From: a bacterium
Lineage (GTDB): Bacteria > Patescibacteriota > Gracilibacteria > JAHISY01
DNA length: 64,000 nucleotides
Assembly (NCBI GenBank): GCA_021779375.1
Contig: JAJYAT010000003.1
Span: 1 to 64,000, forward strand
Reading direction: 5' to 3'
Of this stretch, positions 1 through 9,102 are shown one piece after another. Under the pieces are notes generated by a model that saw nothing but the letters and a program-made list of their open reading frames with translations, had not been told where the DNA came from and searched no databases. A program made the translations under genes and the position numbers. Position 1 is the stretch's first letter; each line of letters starts with the position of its first letter.

Positions 1-86
1 ATCACAATGAAGCTGAGGTAAAGAAATATGTACAGAACCAACTTAAAACCCTCGATCGTGCTGAAGCACAGCTTCAGTTAATCTAA
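1..86 (+). CDS. C-terminal fragment of a CDS truncated by the window edge (...NEAEVKKYVQNQLKTLDRAEAQLQLI*)
   Basis: Frame 3 open from the window start to TAA at 84-86. Confidence 0.5.
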   Translation, partial: HNEAEVKKYVQNQLKTLDRAEAQLQLI

Positions 87-95
87 CTTGAAAAT

Positions 96-115
96 CTCGG
101 GGGCTTGCCCCCGAG
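96..115. terminator. Hairpin CTCGGGGGC-TT-GCCCCCGAG, repeat family or terminator
   Basis: Perfect inverted repeat between CDSs; core shared with the palindrome at 20973-21002. Confidence 0.5.
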
Positions 116-133
116 TGATTTAACCCATTTAAA

Positions 134-1168
134 ATGCCTTCTCCTCATCCTTTTCAAAACTTCGATTGGTCGCTCAAATCAATCGCCAAAGTTTTTGCGG
201 CGTTTTTACTTGGCGTCGTCGCGCTTGCGCTGGTCGCCGGAATTATCTCGTTTGCCTTCAGGACGATTGTCTCGCCATTTACTGGCAGCTCCAACGGCGG
301 GTGGGCTGAGACGGCGATGATGGATGCGAGCTATTCCAAGGGTTTGGGTTTGAGCTCGTCGAGGAATATTATGCCACCGATTCCTAGTCCGGAGGGTGGA
401 GTCGTCGATGCGACTGCCGAAGATTACGAAGTCAAAACTTATTCGGCGAATTATCAGCCGAATGATAAAACCAAGATTTGTGCCACGATTCTCGGTCTGA
501 AATCTGATCCGGAAATTGTCTTCTCGAATTCGAACGAAGACGATCAAAGTTGTTCTTTCACCTTCGAGATTCCGAATGCGCGCGCCGAGGAGATTGTCAC
601 TTTGCTAAAAAATCTCAATCCGGAAAATCTGAGTGCGAATATTTACACGATTCAAAAAGCGGTCGAAGGCACGAGCGATCAGCTTGCGATTCTCACGCAA
701 AAATTGGAGCAAACTGAGGCGACGCTCACGGAAGCGCAGGCATCGTATGCGGATCTGATGAAGCTTGCGACAAGCTCACGCGACATCACTAATTTGACGC
801 AATTAATCACGCTCAAGATTTCGGCGATTGAGCAACTCGCGCAAACCAAAATTTCTATCAACCAAGAAATTGAGCAAGTGCAGCGTAGTCGCGCTGACTT
901 ACTGCGCCAAATCGCTAACACGACTTTCAACGTCTCAGTCTACGAGCAAAAATTCATCGACTGGAAACAGATTGGCGATAGCTGGAAACAGGCAATTCGC
1001 GATTTCGTTTCGAATGTGACTGACCTGACTCAATTCGTCTCAATCCGACTCGTGAGCTTCACTTTGTATGCTGCGGCGGCGATTGCCTATCTCGCGATTG
1101 TATTCGCCTTCCTCAAAGTGCTTTGGTTAATAGGTAAAAAAGTCTGGAAGTTCGAGCGCAAAAAATAA
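134..1168 (+). CDS. DUF4349-like membrane protein with coiled coil and C-terminal TM
   Basis: 344 aa ORF; N-terminal TM, central coiled coil, C-terminal TM. Confidence 0.6.
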   Translation: MPSPHPFQNFDWSLKSIAKVFAAFLLGVVALALVAGIISFAFRTIVSPFTGSSNGGWAETAMMDASYSKGLGLSSSRNIMPPIPSPEGGVVDATAEDYEVKTYSANYQPNDKTKICATILGLKSDPEIVFSNSNEDDQSCSFTFEIPNARAEEIVTLLKNLNPENLSANIYTIQKAVEGTSDQLAILTQKLEQTEATLTEAQASYADLMKLATSSRDITNLTQLITLKISAIEQLAQTKISINQEIEQVQRSRADLLRQIANTTFNVSVYEQKFIDWKQIGDSWKQAIRDFVSNVTDLTQFVSIRLVSFTLYAAAAIAYLAIVFAFLKVLWLIGKKVWKFERKK

Positions 1169-1189
1169 TTCAACTTGAAAATTGGCATT

Positions 1190-1223
1190 GTAGAGACGCG
1201 ATTAATCGCGTCTCTACTTTTTT
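1190..1223. terminator. Perfect palindrome GTAGAGACGCGATTAATCGCGTCTCTAC followed by T-run
   Basis: 28-nt perfect inverted repeat plus T6 between two CDSs. Confidence 0.7.
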
Positions 1224-1238
1224 GTTAAAATCTCGCAA

Positions 1239-2744
1239 ATGAAGAATTTTTACATCACGACTTCGCTGCCTTATGTGAATGCTGCGCCGCATGTCGGTTT
1301 CGCGATGGAGGCGATCGAAGCGGATGCACTCGCGCGTTTTCAGAAACAGCGTGGTTTTTCTGTTCGTCTCCAGACTGGGACAGATGAGCACGGTCTCAAG
1401 ATTCAAAAAACAGCAATCGAAAATTCGACTACGCCGGAAAAATTGACTGCCGAGAATTCCGCAAAGTTTCGCGGACTCAAGAGCGCGCTCGATTTTGATT
1501 TCGATGATTTCATTCGTACCTCGGACTCTCCGCAGCACACCGCTGCAGCGCAAAAACTTTGGCAGAAAATTGCGGCGGCTGGCAAATTGGAAAAGCGCAA
1601 ATACGCCGCGAAGTATTGTGCAGGTTGCGAGGAATTTAAAAATGAAAAAGATTTAGTCGAAGGTTGTTGTCCGAATCACCCGAATTCTAAACTTGAGGAG
1701 ATTGAGGAAGAAAATTATTTTTTTCGGCTCTCGGATTTCTCCGCGCAGATTCTGGAAATTTTGGAAAGCAAAAAAGTTGAAATTCTGCCGCACTTCCGCG
1801 CCAAAGAATTTCTCAATGTCGTCAAAGAAGGTTTGCATGATGTTTCGTTTTCGCGCTCTTCTGAAAAATTAAAATGGGGAATCCCGGTGCCGGGCGACGC
1901 TTCGCAGACGATGTACGTTTGGTGTGATGCGCTCACGAATTATATCTCTGCGATTGATTTCGCGAATGAAGGTGCGGACTTCCAAAAGTGGTGGCTCGAC
2001 GCCGAAAAAATTCATATCATTGGCAAAGACATTGTCCGCTTTCACGCTGGGATTTGGCTTGGGATGTTGCTCGCGGCAAATGTGCCACTGCCGGACAAAA
2101 TTTACATTCACGGTTTCATCACGTCTGAAGGCGAGAAGATGTCGAAGTCGCGCGGCAATGTCATCGATCCATTCGAGATTTCCAAAGAGTGGGGCAGTGA
2201 CGCGCTGCGCTTTTATCTACTCTCCGAAATTCCGAATGGACAGGACGGTGATTTTTCGCAAACGCGTTTTGAGGAAATCTATAATTCTGGGCTCGCGAAC
2301 GGTTTGGGTAATCTTGTCTCACGCGTGATTGCGATGGCGAAACATGAAACATGGAACATGGAATATGGAACAGAAAGTAGCGATGCGTCGCGACGTGCCG
2401 AAAGAATGTGGCAGCAAATCGAAAGTTCAATGAGCGGCGAATTCGATTTTCGCGAAAGCTCCCGGGCGATTTTCGAGCTGGTTGAGTTTGCGAATAAATT
2501 CGTAACCGAGAAAAAAGTTTGGGAATTAAAAGATTCTGAAAAAGTCGAAGCGCTTTCGATTTTGCTCGAAATTTTGCGGCAACTCGCACTCGCGCTTAAA
2601 CCTTTTCTTCCCAAGGTTTCCCAAAAAATTGCGCAAAGTTTAGGGGTGAGCTTGGAAGGTGATTTTGAAAAATTAAAAAAATGGGCTGCGGTTTCAGAAT
2701 TCAAATTGACCAAGCCAGAAATTTTGTTTCCGAAAAAAACTTAA
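1239..2744 (+). CDS. metG: Methionyl-tRNA synthetase
   Basis: FYITTSLPYVNAAPHVGFAMEAIEADALAR, zinc-knuckle cysteines, KMSKSRGNVIDP. Confidence 0.95.
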   Translation: MKNFYITTSLPYVNAAPHVGFAMEAIEADALARFQKQRGFSVRLQTGTDEHGLKIQKTAIENSTTPEKLTAENSAKFRGLKSALDFDFDDFIRTSDSPQHTAAAQKLWQKIAAAGKLEKRKYAAKYCAGCEEFKNEKDLVEGCCPNHPNSKLEEIEEENYFFRLSDFSAQILEILESKKVEILPHFRAKEFLNVVKEGLHDVSFSRSSEKLKWGIPVPGDASQTMYVWCDALTNYISAIDFANEGADFQKWWLDAEKIHIIGKDIVRFHAGIWLGMLLAANVPLPDKIYIHGFITSEGEKMSKSRGNVIDPFEISKEWGSDALRFYLLSEIPNGQDGDFSQTRFEEIYNSGLANGLGNLVSRVIAMAKHETWNMEYGTESSDASRRAERMWQQIESSMSGEFDFRESSRAIFELVEFANKFVTEKKVWELKDSEKVEALSILLEILRQLALALKPFLPKVSQKIAQSLGVSLEGDFEKLKKWAAVSEFKLTKPEILFPKKT

Positions 2745-2748
2745 TTCC

Positions 2749-2795
2749 GGATTCCCGCTTTCGCGGGAATGACAAAAGGAGGCGGGAATGACAAA
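2749..2795. repeat. Dispersed repeat GGATTCCCGCTTTCGCGGGAATGACAAA plus partial second copy
   Basis: ATTCCCGC/GCGGGAAT inverted repeat; related elements at 4388-4460 and 23490-23510. Confidence 0.7.
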
Positions 2796-2812
2796 GAAGG
2801 ACGAAGAATAAG

Positions 2813-2879
2813 TTCTACCAACTACTAGCTACTGATTGCTAACCGTTATCACTAACCACTAACACTAACACTAGCTACC
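2813..2879. repeat. Low-complexity CTAACCACTAAC-type repeat
   Basis: ctaccaactactagctactg...actaaccactaacactaacactagctacc directly before the start codon at 2880. Confidence 0.6.
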
Positions 2880-3584
2880 ATGAAGGGAATTGTACTCGCC
2901 GGCGGGAAAGGAACGCGCTTGCTACCGCTGACGAAATTTACGAATAAGCATTTGTTACCGATTTATGATCGGCCGATGATTTTTTTTCCACTCGCGACAC
3001 TACGCGAATCAGGCGTTCGCGAAGTCTTGATTGTCACTGACGGCAAATATTTGGCTGACTTCAAAAAAATTCTCAAAAATTTTCCTGGTCTCAAAATTTC
3101 CTTCGCGCTGCAAAAAAAACCGGATGGGATCGCGGGCGCTTTACGTTTGGCTGAAAAATTTGCCGCTGGCGAAAATATCGCGGTGATTCTTGGCGACAAT
3201 ATTTTCGAAGCCAATTTCAAAAAAGATGTTTGCGAATTCCAATCTGGCGCGCAAGTTTTTCTCAAAAAAGTCGCTGATCCGGAAAGATTCGGCGTCGCTG
3301 AAATTCGCGGGACGCGAGTCAGTAAAATTATCGAGAAACCAAAAAATCCCAAAAGTGACCTCGCAGTCGTAGGACTCTATTTTTTCGATAAAAACGTGTT
3401 TGACATCATTCGCAAAATGAATCCGAGTAAAAGAGGTGAGCTCGAAATCACTGACGTGAATAATTTTTATCTTCAACAAAAATCACTTATTTGCTCGAAG
3501 ATTAAAGGTTTTTGGACCGACGCGGGGACTTTCGAGAGTCTCGCCGCGGCGACAAAATTAGTTCGGGAAAAAGGTCAAAAATAA
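2880..3584 (+). CDS. Sugar nucleotidyltransferase (glucose-1-phosphate thymidylyltransferase-like)
   Basis: MKGIVLAGGKGTRLLPLTKFTNKHLLPIYDRPMI signature. Confidence 0.9.
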   Translation: MKGIVLAGGKGTRLLPLTKFTNKHLLPIYDRPMIFFPLATLRESGVREVLIVTDGKYLADFKKILKNFPGLKISFALQKKPDGIAGALRLAEKFAAGENIAVILGDNIFEANFKKDVCEFQSGAQVFLKKVADPERFGVAEIRGTRVSKIIEKPKNPKSDLAVVGLYFFDKNVFDIIRKMNPSKRGELEITDVNNFYLQQKSLICSKIKGFWTDAGTFESLAAATKLVREKGQK

Positions 3585-3643
3585 ATTTGTTTTGGTTTTT
3601 GAAAAATTCTAAAATTTTCACAACAAATTAACCCCCCTCAAAA

Positions 3644-4153
3644 ATGAAACTCTCACAAAAACTGCGGAACCCTAAGGGTTTCACGCTCGTTGAACTTATC
3701 GTGGTCATCATGATTATTGGTATTTTGGCTGCCACGCTCTTGCCAAAAGTCATGGGTGCTCCAGCGAAAGCGCGTGACGCTGGTCGCCAAGCGGATCTCA
3801 ATTCTGCTGCGACAGCGCTCGAAATGTATCTTGCTGACAATGATGCGTACCCGGCGGCTGTGGCTGGATTGGGTGCAACCGATTTAGTAGCTGGAGGTTA
3901 CCTGAAAAACAACTTAGTGGATAAAGTTAATGCTAATGGTTACATTTACACTTACTGCTCCGCTGATCGCAATGGAGTCCCGAACATGGCCTATGCTGTC
4001 TACGCTCGTTTGGAGTCTGCTACTGGTGCGAGTCGTTATGTAGTAGTAGGTGACGCGCCTATTATCGATGTGTCAGCAGCAAGCGATACAGTTTTACCTG
4101 TCGCTGCGGCTGATTCTGGCGATTACACCAATAGTGTTTGTGTAGCATTATAA
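3644..4153 (+). CDS. Type IV pilin-like protein
   Basis: Prepilin cleavage/methylation motif G^FTLVELIVVIMIIGILAA. Confidence 0.9.
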   Translation: MKLSQKLRNPKGFTLVELIVVIMIIGILAATLLPKVMGAPAKARDAGRQADLNSAATALEMYLADNDAYPAAVAGLGATDLVAGGYLKNNLVDKVNANGYIYTYCSADRNGVPNMAYAVYARLESATGASRYVVVGDAPIIDVSAASDTVLPVAAADSGDYTNSVCVAL

Positions 4154-4179
4154 AGTTTGTGGAGCTTTACAATCTAGCT

Positions 4180-4210
4180 AAAAAAGAGGGCTGAGTGCCC
4201 TCTTTTTTTT
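4180..4210 (+). terminator. Rho-independent terminator after pilin
   Basis: AAAAAAGAGGGCtgagtGCCCTCTTTTTTTT. Confidence 0.9.
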
Positions 4211-4283
4211 GTCAAATTTTTCACAGCAAAAGAAGAATCCAAGGTTCTTTTAGTTCTTGATTGAGGGTTAATCCGATTTTGTC

Positions 4284-4376
4284 TCAGCGCAAATCGTCGT
4301 AGCTCTTCAAGGCCTCATTCAGTACGAAGAAAGTCAGGAGGAGTGCGCCGAAATTTAGGAAAATATGAGAGAGCAT
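4284..4376 (-). CDS. 30-aa hydrophobic micro-ORF (MLSHIFLNFGALLLTFFVLNEALKSYDDLR)
   Basis: Manual translation; one TM-like segment; below the ORF-track cutoff. Confidence 0.35.
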   Translation of the reverse strand: MLSHIFLNFGALLLTFFVLNEALKSYDDLR

Positions 4377-4387
4377 TTTTTAATTCT

Positions 4388-4460
4388 GGATTCCCGCTCC
4401 CCGATTTCTCGAGGACAAGTTTCGCCCCAAGGGGGTCACTTTGTGGCGGGAATGACAAAG
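4388..4460. repeat. Palindromic repeat with nested insert: GGATTCCCGC...GCGGGAATGACAAAG
   Basis: Same ends as 2749-2776 with internal CTCGAG and GCCCCAAGGGG sequence. Confidence 0.6.
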
Positions 4461-4464
4461 GGCA

Positions 4465-4638
4465 TTAAGCGAATAGAAAGCCATTACCGCAGCCATCAAC
4501 AAAAATCTTTTCGCCGGGACGCGGAGCGCAGAGAATTCGTCCATCACTCGCCTCGATGCGCGTGTGGCCTTTGCGCTTGTAGACGACGCGTTGTTCGTCC
4601 ATCCAAGTGCGTGGCGCGATTTTGAAGATTTTTAACAT
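4465..4638 (-). CDS. 57-aa conserved-looking small protein (MLKIFKIAPRTWMDEQRVVYKRKGHTRIEASDGRILCAPRPGEKIFVDGCGNGFLFA)
   Basis: Manual translation; bounded by repeats; below the ORF-track cutoff. Confidence 0.45.
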   Translation of the reverse strand: MLKIFKIAPRTWMDEQRVVYKRKGHTRIEASDGRILCAPRPGEKIFVDGCGNGFLFA

Positions 4639-4639
4639 T

Positions 4640-4731
4640 GTATTTACATTGTCGCCACGAGCGGAGCGAAGTGGTCTCCTGGCTAGTGTCGGGATTGCTT
4701 CGTCTGCCGTGGCGGACTCGCAATGACAAGA
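4640..4731. repeat. Dispersed repeat (cgccacgagcggagcgaagtggtctcc...TCTGCCGTGGCGGA...caatgacaag)
   Basis: Contains a near-palindrome of the TCCGCCNNGGCGGA family; reads as HERSEVVSWLVSGLLRLPWRTRNDK, typical of translated intergenic repeats. Confidence 0.65.
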
Positions 4732-4887
4732 TTAATCAAAAAGCGGCGCGAGAGTTTTCACGAGCCAGCTTTTTTTACGGGTTTTTACGTTCAAAATTTC
4801 GTTTTGTTCATTCAAAACTTGGCAGTACGGACAGCGATCTTGTTTGGTAGAAATCGCTTTTCCGCATTCTAGGCAGCTTGTAATCAT
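4732..4887 (-). CDS. 51-aa zinc-ribbon protein (CLECGK...CPYC)
   Basis: Two CxxC pairs; ATG overlaps the stop of the upstream HTH gene (ATGA). Confidence 0.6.
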   Translation of the reverse strand: MITSCLECGKAISTKQDRCPYCQVLNEQNEILNVKTRKKSWLVKTLAPLFD

Positions 4888-5063
4888 GGAGTGGTGAGCA
4901 TTTGACTGTCGAGAAATTTCTCGATGTCGCTCTCCCGGATCCGATAAACCCGACCAATTTTCGCACCGCGCAGTTTCCCGTCTTTGATGTAGTTCAGGAT
5001 GGTAAAAGGGTGCAATTGCAGCATTTCGCCGACCTGATCGGGAGTTAGGATGCGATCTTGCAT
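4884..5063 (-). CDS. 59-aa excisionase/helix-turn-helix family protein (MQDRILTPDQVGEMLQLHPFTILNYIKDGKLRGAKIGRVYRIRESDIEKFLDSQMLTTP)
   Basis: Manual translation; typical MerR/excisionase-type HTH pattern; missing from the ORF track. Confidence 0.8.
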   Translation of the reverse strand: MQDRILTPDQVGEMLQLHPFTILNYIKDGKLRGAKIGRVYRIRESDIEKFLDSQMLTTP

Positions 5064-5211
5064 AATTCGTCGTTTGAAGGGATCGAATTTTATTCAATCC
5101 GAGACGATTTAGCAAGATTTGAGTCAAGGTAATTCAACCGGGAGCAACTAAATGTAGTATAGGCAGTCTAGGCTCGATTATCAACATTTTAGTCAAGTTA
5201 ATTTAAAAAGA

Positions 5212-5252
5212 CCCAATTTAATTAAATCTTATTAAATTTAATTAAAGTTGGG
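5212..5252. repeat. AT-rich inverted repeat CCCAATTTAATTAAAT-cttatt-AAATTTAATTAAAGTTGGG
   Basis: Near-perfect arms with one bulge, in the divergent intergenic region. Confidence 0.65.
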
Positions 5253-5494
5253 ATGCTTTGGTCTCGCCCGAGACAACGGAATCAAAATTTGTTCAAGCCC
5301 AAGATATTGTAGCACAAAACAGCTTGAAAGAAATAGTTTTATCGTTTTTGGCGAAACTTAAAACCATTCGCGAGAATTCCAAGTAACTTCGGACAAGTTA
5401 GAAAAATTCAAGACGATTGGAAAGTGGTTTAAAAGAAGTGCTTAAAGCTTAGCGAGACATTGAACACATTTTTTATGGTAAAATAACACTCGAG

Positions 5495-6553
5495 ATGGCA
5501 GGCAACACTTTCGGAAACGTCCTCAAAATTACGACTTTCGGCGAGTCGCACGGTGCTGCGCTCGGTTGCGTGATTGACGGAGTGCCTGCGGGAATTTCGA
5601 TTTCTACCCGGGAAATTCAGCTCGAACTCGATCGGAGACGACCGGGTCAGTCGAAAGTGACAACTGCGCGTAAAGAAAAAGATCAGGTTGAAATTCTTTC
5701 GGGGGTTTTCGAAGGCAAGACGCTCGGCACACCGATCGCTTTGCTGATTCGCAATCAGGACCAAAAATCGGCTGATTACGCCAAGCTCAAGAACATTTTT
5801 CGACCAGGACACGCGGATTTCACTTGGCAGCAAAAATTTGGCCTGCGCGATTTCCGCGGTGGCGGTCGCTCATCGGGTCGCGAGACGGTTGCGCGGGTCG
5901 CGGCAGCCGCGATTGCACGCAAAATTCTTGACTCAAAGAAAATTAAAATCATCGCCTTCGCGCAAGAAATCGCTGGCATCGTGTCCCAAAAGTTCGATGC
6001 GAAAGTGATTGAAAAAAATTTAGTCCGAGCAGCGGATTCAGCCGCGGCGCAGAAAATGGAGGCGGCGATCCTCGCGGCGCAAAAAATTGGCGATTCGGTC
6101 GGCGGTGTGATTGAGATTCGCATTCAAAATGTGCCGGCGGGACTGGGTAATCCAGTTTTTGACAAAATCTCGGCGCGACTTGGCGCAGCCTTACTTTCGA
6201 TCGGCGGAGTTAAGGGAATTGAATTCGGCGTCGGTTTCGCTGCCGCCAAACTGCGCGGTTCGGAAATGAATGATGAGTTCATTTCCCTGAAAAAAAAGAA
6301 AACGAATCGTGGCGGAGGAATCGCTGGCGGAATCACGGACGGTTCGGAAATCGTGATGCGCATCGCCGTGCGACCGACAGCCTCAATTTCATCGCCTCAA
6401 AAGACAATTGACTCCAAAGGCAAAGCTCAAAAAATTGAAGTTGCCGGTCGGCATGATCCCTGTCTTGTGCCGCGCATCATTCCGGTCGCGGAGGCGATGG
6501 TCGCACTCACGCTGGCGGATTATTTGCTCGCAAGTCGGCTCGATCGGATTTAG
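5495..6553 (+). CDS. aroC: Chorismate synthase
   Basis: GNTFGNVLKITTFGESHGAALGCVIDGVPAG, GGRSSGRETVARVAAAAIA, GRHDPCLVPR. Confidence 0.97.
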   Translation: MAGNTFGNVLKITTFGESHGAALGCVIDGVPAGISISTREIQLELDRRRPGQSKVTTARKEKDQVEILSGVFEGKTLGTPIALLIRNQDQKSADYAKLKNIFRPGHADFTWQQKFGLRDFRGGGRSSGRETVARVAAAAIARKILDSKKIKIIAFAQEIAGIVSQKFDAKVIEKNLVRAADSAAAQKMEAAILAAQKIGDSVGGVIEIRIQNVPAGLGNPVFDKISARLGAALLSIGGVKGIEFGVGFAAAKLRGSEMNDEFISLKKKKTNRGGGIAGGITDGSEIVMRIAVRPTASISSPQKTIDSKGKAQKIEVAGRHDPCLVPRIIPVAEAMVALTLADYLLASRLDRI

Positions 6554-6614
6554 AAAATTCTAAATTTTGGAGGTCTGGCAGCTGTAGTTTTTTACCAGTG
6601 CTAAAATTCTCGCG

Positions 6615-7316
6615 ATGATTAAGAGTGTCACGCTTTCGATTAATTCCGTGATTTCGTGGTTGCTCAAGATTTTCATGTTTGCCGTCACGATTTATTTTTT
6701 TGCAGAAGGAAATTATCTTTTGTCTGGCTTCGCATTTTTAACTTTGGCGATTTCGCTGATTCCACCAATCGTCAATCGTAGCTACAATGTGAACTTACCT
6801 TGGAATCTTGATTTTCTGCTGACGATTTGGCTCGCATTTTCTTTGCTCGGTGAATTGGGTTTTTACGCTGAGATTTGGTGGTGGGATGATTTCTTGCATT
6901 TCGCAGGAACGGCGGTACTCGTCTATCTCGCTTTCGTGCTGGTCTACGCGCTCAATTTCACTAAAAAAATTCGTCTCTCGATTCCACTCATCGGTTTTTT
7001 TACTTTTCTCTTCGGCGTGGCTTTTGGTGCGTTGTGGGAAATCGCTGAATTTTACGCTTGGAAAATTACCGGAACGGACGCGCTTGCGATGGGTACGCCG
7101 CCGGATTTTCGAGTTGGGCTGCTTGATACTTTTTCTGATTTGCAATTCGACGCCGCCGCTTCGATTTTGGTCGCGTTGCTCGGAATGAAATACGTCGCGC
7201 GTCAACGCCACGTGAAATTACGCGAGTGGATGCGGCCATTCATTGAGATTTTCGGAGAAAAAATTCAAGTCGTGCGCAGTAAGGCGCGTCGCCGAGTCAA
7301 ACCATCGCGAAAATAG
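6615..7316 (+). CDS. Multi-TM membrane protein, DUF2238/YjdF-like
   Basis: WDDFLHFAGT and GALWEIAEF motifs with several TM segments. Confidence 0.55.
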   Translation: MIKSVTLSINSVISWLLKIFMFAVTIYFFAEGNYLLSGFAFLTLAISLIPPIVNRSYNVNLPWNLDFLLTIWLAFSLLGELGFYAEIWWWDDFLHFAGTAVLVYLAFVLVYALNFTKKIRLSIPLIGFFTFLFGVAFGALWEIAEFYAWKITGTDALAMGTPPDFRVGLLDTFSDLQFDAAASILVALLGMKYVARQRHVKLREWMRPFIEIFGEKIQVVRSKARRRVKPSRK

Positions 7317-7523
7317 ATTCGCGCACTCGCAAGTTCCAGTGCGGAAAATTGGAGTCTTAAAGTTATTGCGTAAATTACGAGGCTTGAAAATTCGAAAAGT
7401 TTCTAATTTAAAAACCGAAAGCTATTTCTGATTCGGGCTAATCAATAGTAGTTCGTTTCGAACAGTCCGGACATTTAATTTTCGCGGCTGCGGTTTTATC
7501 TCCAATCAAGTAGAATTTCCGCA

Positions 7524-9050
7524 ATGCCCGCCAAAATTTTTTCGGCGACGACGGTTGGATTGAATTGCGAGATTATTGAAGTGGAGGTTGATTTACTTTC
7601 AGGCCTTTCGAAATTTCTCGTCGTCGGACTCGGCGACACGGCTGTCCAGGAGTCGCGCGAGCGTGTCCGTTCAGCCGTCAAAAACTCCGGCTTCTTTTTT
7701 CACACGCAGCGCATCACCGTTAATCTCGCGCCGGCGGATTTGCCGAAGTCTGGTCCGAGCTTCGACTTTCCACTGGCGGCGGGGATTCTGCTGGCGAGTC
7801 GTCAGATTCACATTCCGGAAATCGAAACCACAATCCTGATTGGCGAGCTCGCACTCGATGGCGCGACGCGCGGCGTGGCGGGGATTCTCCCGATTGTCGC
7901 GGAGGCGAAGAAAAAAGGCTTCCGTAATTTTTTCGTGCCAGCAGAGAATGCGCGCGAGGCGGCAATTATTGATGGCGTCAAAATTTTCCCAGTGACAAAC
8001 TTACTCGAATTTGCGCGACACGCTTCGGGTACCCAAAAAATTCAGCCGCTGCCGAAATTAGATATCTCCGAATTAATCGTCGAAGAAAACGATAGCATTG
8101 ATCTCGCGCATGTTCGCGGACAAGAACACGCGAAACGCGCGCTCACCGTCGCGGCTGCCGGCAGTCACAATCTGCTTTTTTCCGGTCCGCCTGGGAGCGG
8201 CAAGACGATGCTCGCGCGAGCCTTTCGTACGATTCTGCCCAAAATGTCGGTTGCTGAAATTCTCGAAGTCTCCAAGATTTATTCGGTCGCCGGTTTGATT
8301 CCCGCCAAAAGTCCGCTGATCGCGAAACGACCATTTCGCGCGGTGCACCACACAGCGAGCGGTGTTTCAATCGTCGGTGGCGGGCGCAAAGTCGGACCGG
8401 GCGAAATTTCACTCGCGCACAAAGGCGTACTTTTTCTCGACGAGATTGCGGAATTTCCAACTCAAGTGCTCGAAGTTTTGCGGCAGCCGCTCGAAGACGG
8501 CGTGATTGCAATTTCGCGGGCCGCGGGGACCGTGAATTTTCCAGCGCGCTTCACGCTAATCGCGGCGATGAATCCCTGCCCCTGCGGTTTCGCGACCGAT
8601 ACCGAGCGAACTTGTAAATGTTCGCCGCGCGAGATTGAGCGTTACCAAAAAAAATTATCCGGACCACTGCTTGATCGCATCGATCTGCATGTCGATGTGC
8701 CGCGCGTCAAATTCGAAAAACTCGACGCGCCAATTTCCGCCGAGTCTAGCGAATCGGTTCGGCGCAAAGTTCAGGCGGCGCGCGACATCCAACTCGACCG
8801 CTTCGCGAAATTAAAAATTCACGCGAACTCCGAGATGTCGAGCGAACAGACCAAGAAGTTCTGCGCGCTTGATGAGCCGACCAAAAAATTGCTCGAACAG
8901 GCTGTGACGCATTTTCAGTTGTCGGCGCGTGCGTATTATCGGATTCTCAAATTAGCACGCACGATTGCCGATCTCGAGAATTCGGAAAAGATTAAAACCA
9001 ATTTCGTCGCTGAGGCTCTGCAGTATCGTCCGAAAAATAGCGAATTCTGA
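7524..9050 (+). CDS. YifB-like Mg-chelatase/ComM-family AAA+ ATPase
   Basis: SGPPGSGKTMLARAFRTILP Walker A, LFLDEIAEF Walker B, AAMNPCPCGF. Confidence 0.95.
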   Translation: MPAKIFSATTVGLNCEIIEVEVDLLSGLSKFLVVGLGDTAVQESRERVRSAVKNSGFFFHTQRITVNLAPADLPKSGPSFDFPLAAGILLASRQIHIPEIETTILIGELALDGATRGVAGILPIVAEAKKKGFRNFFVPAENAREAAIIDGVKIFPVTNLLEFARHASGTQKIQPLPKLDISELIVEENDSIDLAHVRGQEHAKRALTVAAAGSHNLLFSGPPGSGKTMLARAFRTILPKMSVAEILEVSKIYSVAGLIPAKSPLIAKRPFRAVHHTASGVSIVGGGRKVGPGEISLAHKGVLFLDEIAEFPTQVLEVLRQPLEDGVIAISRAAGTVNFPARFTLIAAMNPCPCGFATDTERTCKCSPREIERYQKKLSGPLLDRIDLHVDVPRVKFEKLDAPISAESSESVRRKVQAARDIQLDRFAKLKIHANSEMSSEQTKKFCALDEPTKKLLEQAVTHFQLSARAYYRILKLARTIADLENSEKIKTNFVAEALQYRPKNSEF

Positions 9051-9102
9051 AATTAGGCTTTGATTAATTTCGCTAGGCTTAAGTCATGCCGTTGTTGCAG
9101 CG

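Noticed and set aside
4884-5063. Prophage or integrative element based on the excisionase-like HTH
   Set aside because: No integrase, structural phage genes or att-like duplication nearby; the HTH family is common in chromosomes
4732-5127. 131-aa ORF on the minus strand as one protein
   Set aside because: Only the last 51 aa look like a real protein (zinc ribbon); the upstream part is out of frame with the convincing HTH gene occupying the same DNA
7438-7524. 28-aa minus-strand micro-ORF ending KIKCPDCSKRTTID opposite the yifB start
   Set aside because: Possible zinc-ribbon peptide but needs a TTG start overlapping the yifB start; too weak to call
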